From: Curtobacterium sp. MCSS17_015
GTDB taxonomy: Bacteria; Actinomycetota; Actinomycetes; Actinomycetales; Microbacteriaceae
DNA length: 64,000 nucleotides
Assembly: GCF_003234265.2 (NCBI RefSeq)
Contig: NZ_CP126256.1
Coordinates: 1,798,001 to 1,862,000, forward strand
Direction: 5' to 3'
A model generated the notes under the pieces. The model had not been told where the DNA came from, did no database searches, and worked only from the letters and a program-made list of their open reading frames with translations. Position numbers and translations under genes: made by a program. Positions 63,604 through 64,000 of this stretch are shown piece after piece. Numbering within the stretch: the first letter of the stretch is position 1; every line of letters starts with the position of its first letter.

Positions 63604-64000
63604 TCAGCGCGAGCGGCGCGGGACGACCAGGGGCGTGCCGGTCTCCGGGTCGGGCACGACCACGCACGGCAACCCGAAGACGTCCTCGACGAGCTCCGCG
63701 GTCACGACCGACGTCGGCGGCCCCTGCGCGACGATGGCCCCGTCCCGCATGGCGATCACGTGCGTCGCGTACCGGGCAGCCTGGTTGAGGTCGTGCAGCA
63801 CCGCCACGACCGTGCGACCGGCCGCGTGCAGCGTCGAGGCGAGTTCGAGCACGTCGTACTGGTGCGCGATGTCGAGGAACGTGGTCGGCTCGTCGAGGAG
63901 CACGATGTCGGTCTCCTGCGCGAGCACCATCGCGATCCACACGCGCTGCCGCTGGCCGCCGGACAACTCGTCGACGCCGCGGTCCGCGAGCCCGACGATG
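63604..64000 (-). CDS. FecE/FhuC-type siderophore ABC transporter ATPase (partial)
   Basis: The C-terminal 131 residues only; the start lies beyond the right edge. Signature [13 protein letters not shown], Walker [14 protein letters not shown], and switch His [13 protein letters not shown]. The tail [17 protein letters not shown] matches iron-siderophore import ATPases of the FecE group. Convergent with the HExxH gene. Confidence 0.9.
   Translation of the reverse strand, partial: IVGLADRGVDELSGGQRQRVWIAMVLAQETDIVLLDEPTTFLDIAHQYDVLELASTLHAAGRTVVAVLHDLNQAARYATHVIAMRDGAIVAQGPPTSVVTAELVEDVFGLPCVVVPDPETGTPLVVPRRSR

Overview
The window is about 70% GC, with GC-rich third codon positions, many GTG starts and dense ATGA/GTGA stop-start overlaps. 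A block running argS-lysA-hom-thrC-thrB-rho-prfA-prmC-sua5-wecA-atpI-atpBEFHAGDC has the gene order known from Mycobacterium tuberculosis (argS to atpC). This points to a chromosomal segment of an actinomycete, most likely order Micrococcales. A Microbacteriaceae member such as Curtobacterium is my guess from gene content, not a demonstrated assignment. I see no phage, insertion sequence or CRISPR array.

Layout. 1-5.2 kb, minus strand: an NCS1 nucleobase permease cut by the left edge, then a set with the site-2 protease rseP, dxr, a two-domain FKBP lipoprotein and an OsmC protein. 5.3-6.3 kb, plus: an L-asparaginase II family enzyme. 5.7-24 kb, minus: an accessory signalling and surface locus. 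It contains a membrane protein of unknown function, a zinc-ribbon/FHA protein, a transglutaminase-fold membrane protein lacking catalytic Cys and His, a DUF58 protein, a MoxR ATPase, a 1,965-residue Ig-like/FN3 surface protein, a PASTA-less Ser/Thr kinase, a PP2C phosphatase and a second FHA protein. Kinase, phosphatase and phosphothreonine-binding FHA modules beside a giant extracellular protein suggest phospho-regulation of an envelope structure. 24-47 kb, minus: yaaA, the complete F1Fo ATP synthase operon, then cell-wall, tRNA-modification, release-factor, Rho and aspartate-family amino-acid genes up to argS. One plus-strand HAD gene interrupts this block, and rpmE is absent from its usual place between rho and prfA.

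47.6-57.6 kb is the most distinctive part. A tRNA-Arg(CCG) is followed by three 40-bp imperfect repeats. Next comes a 1,322-residue single-module membrane NRPS built like epsilon-poly-L-lysine synthetase (adenylation, carrier, six membrane helices, three left-handed beta-helix-like domains). Its adenylation pocket, read by eye, is DAESIGTVVK, close to a lysine code. An M1 metallopeptidase lies 8 bp downstream and an Sfp-type phosphopantetheinyl transferase about 5 kb away. Between them are a CrtI-type desaturase/UbiA prenyltransferase pair and a divergent UGT-like glycosyltransferase, suggesting tailoring of a carotenoid or isoprenoid. 57.6-64 kb: a 67-residue protein, a TPM-domain/PspA envelope-stress pair, an arginase-fold protein lacking metal ligands, a flavin disulfide reductase, a tiny HExxH membrane protein and the end of a FecE-like ABC ATPase.

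A recurring signal is a TANNNT box (TAGGAT, TACGCT, TAGACT, TAGGCT) 6-8 nt before the start codon of many first genes. This suggests widespread leaderless transcripts.
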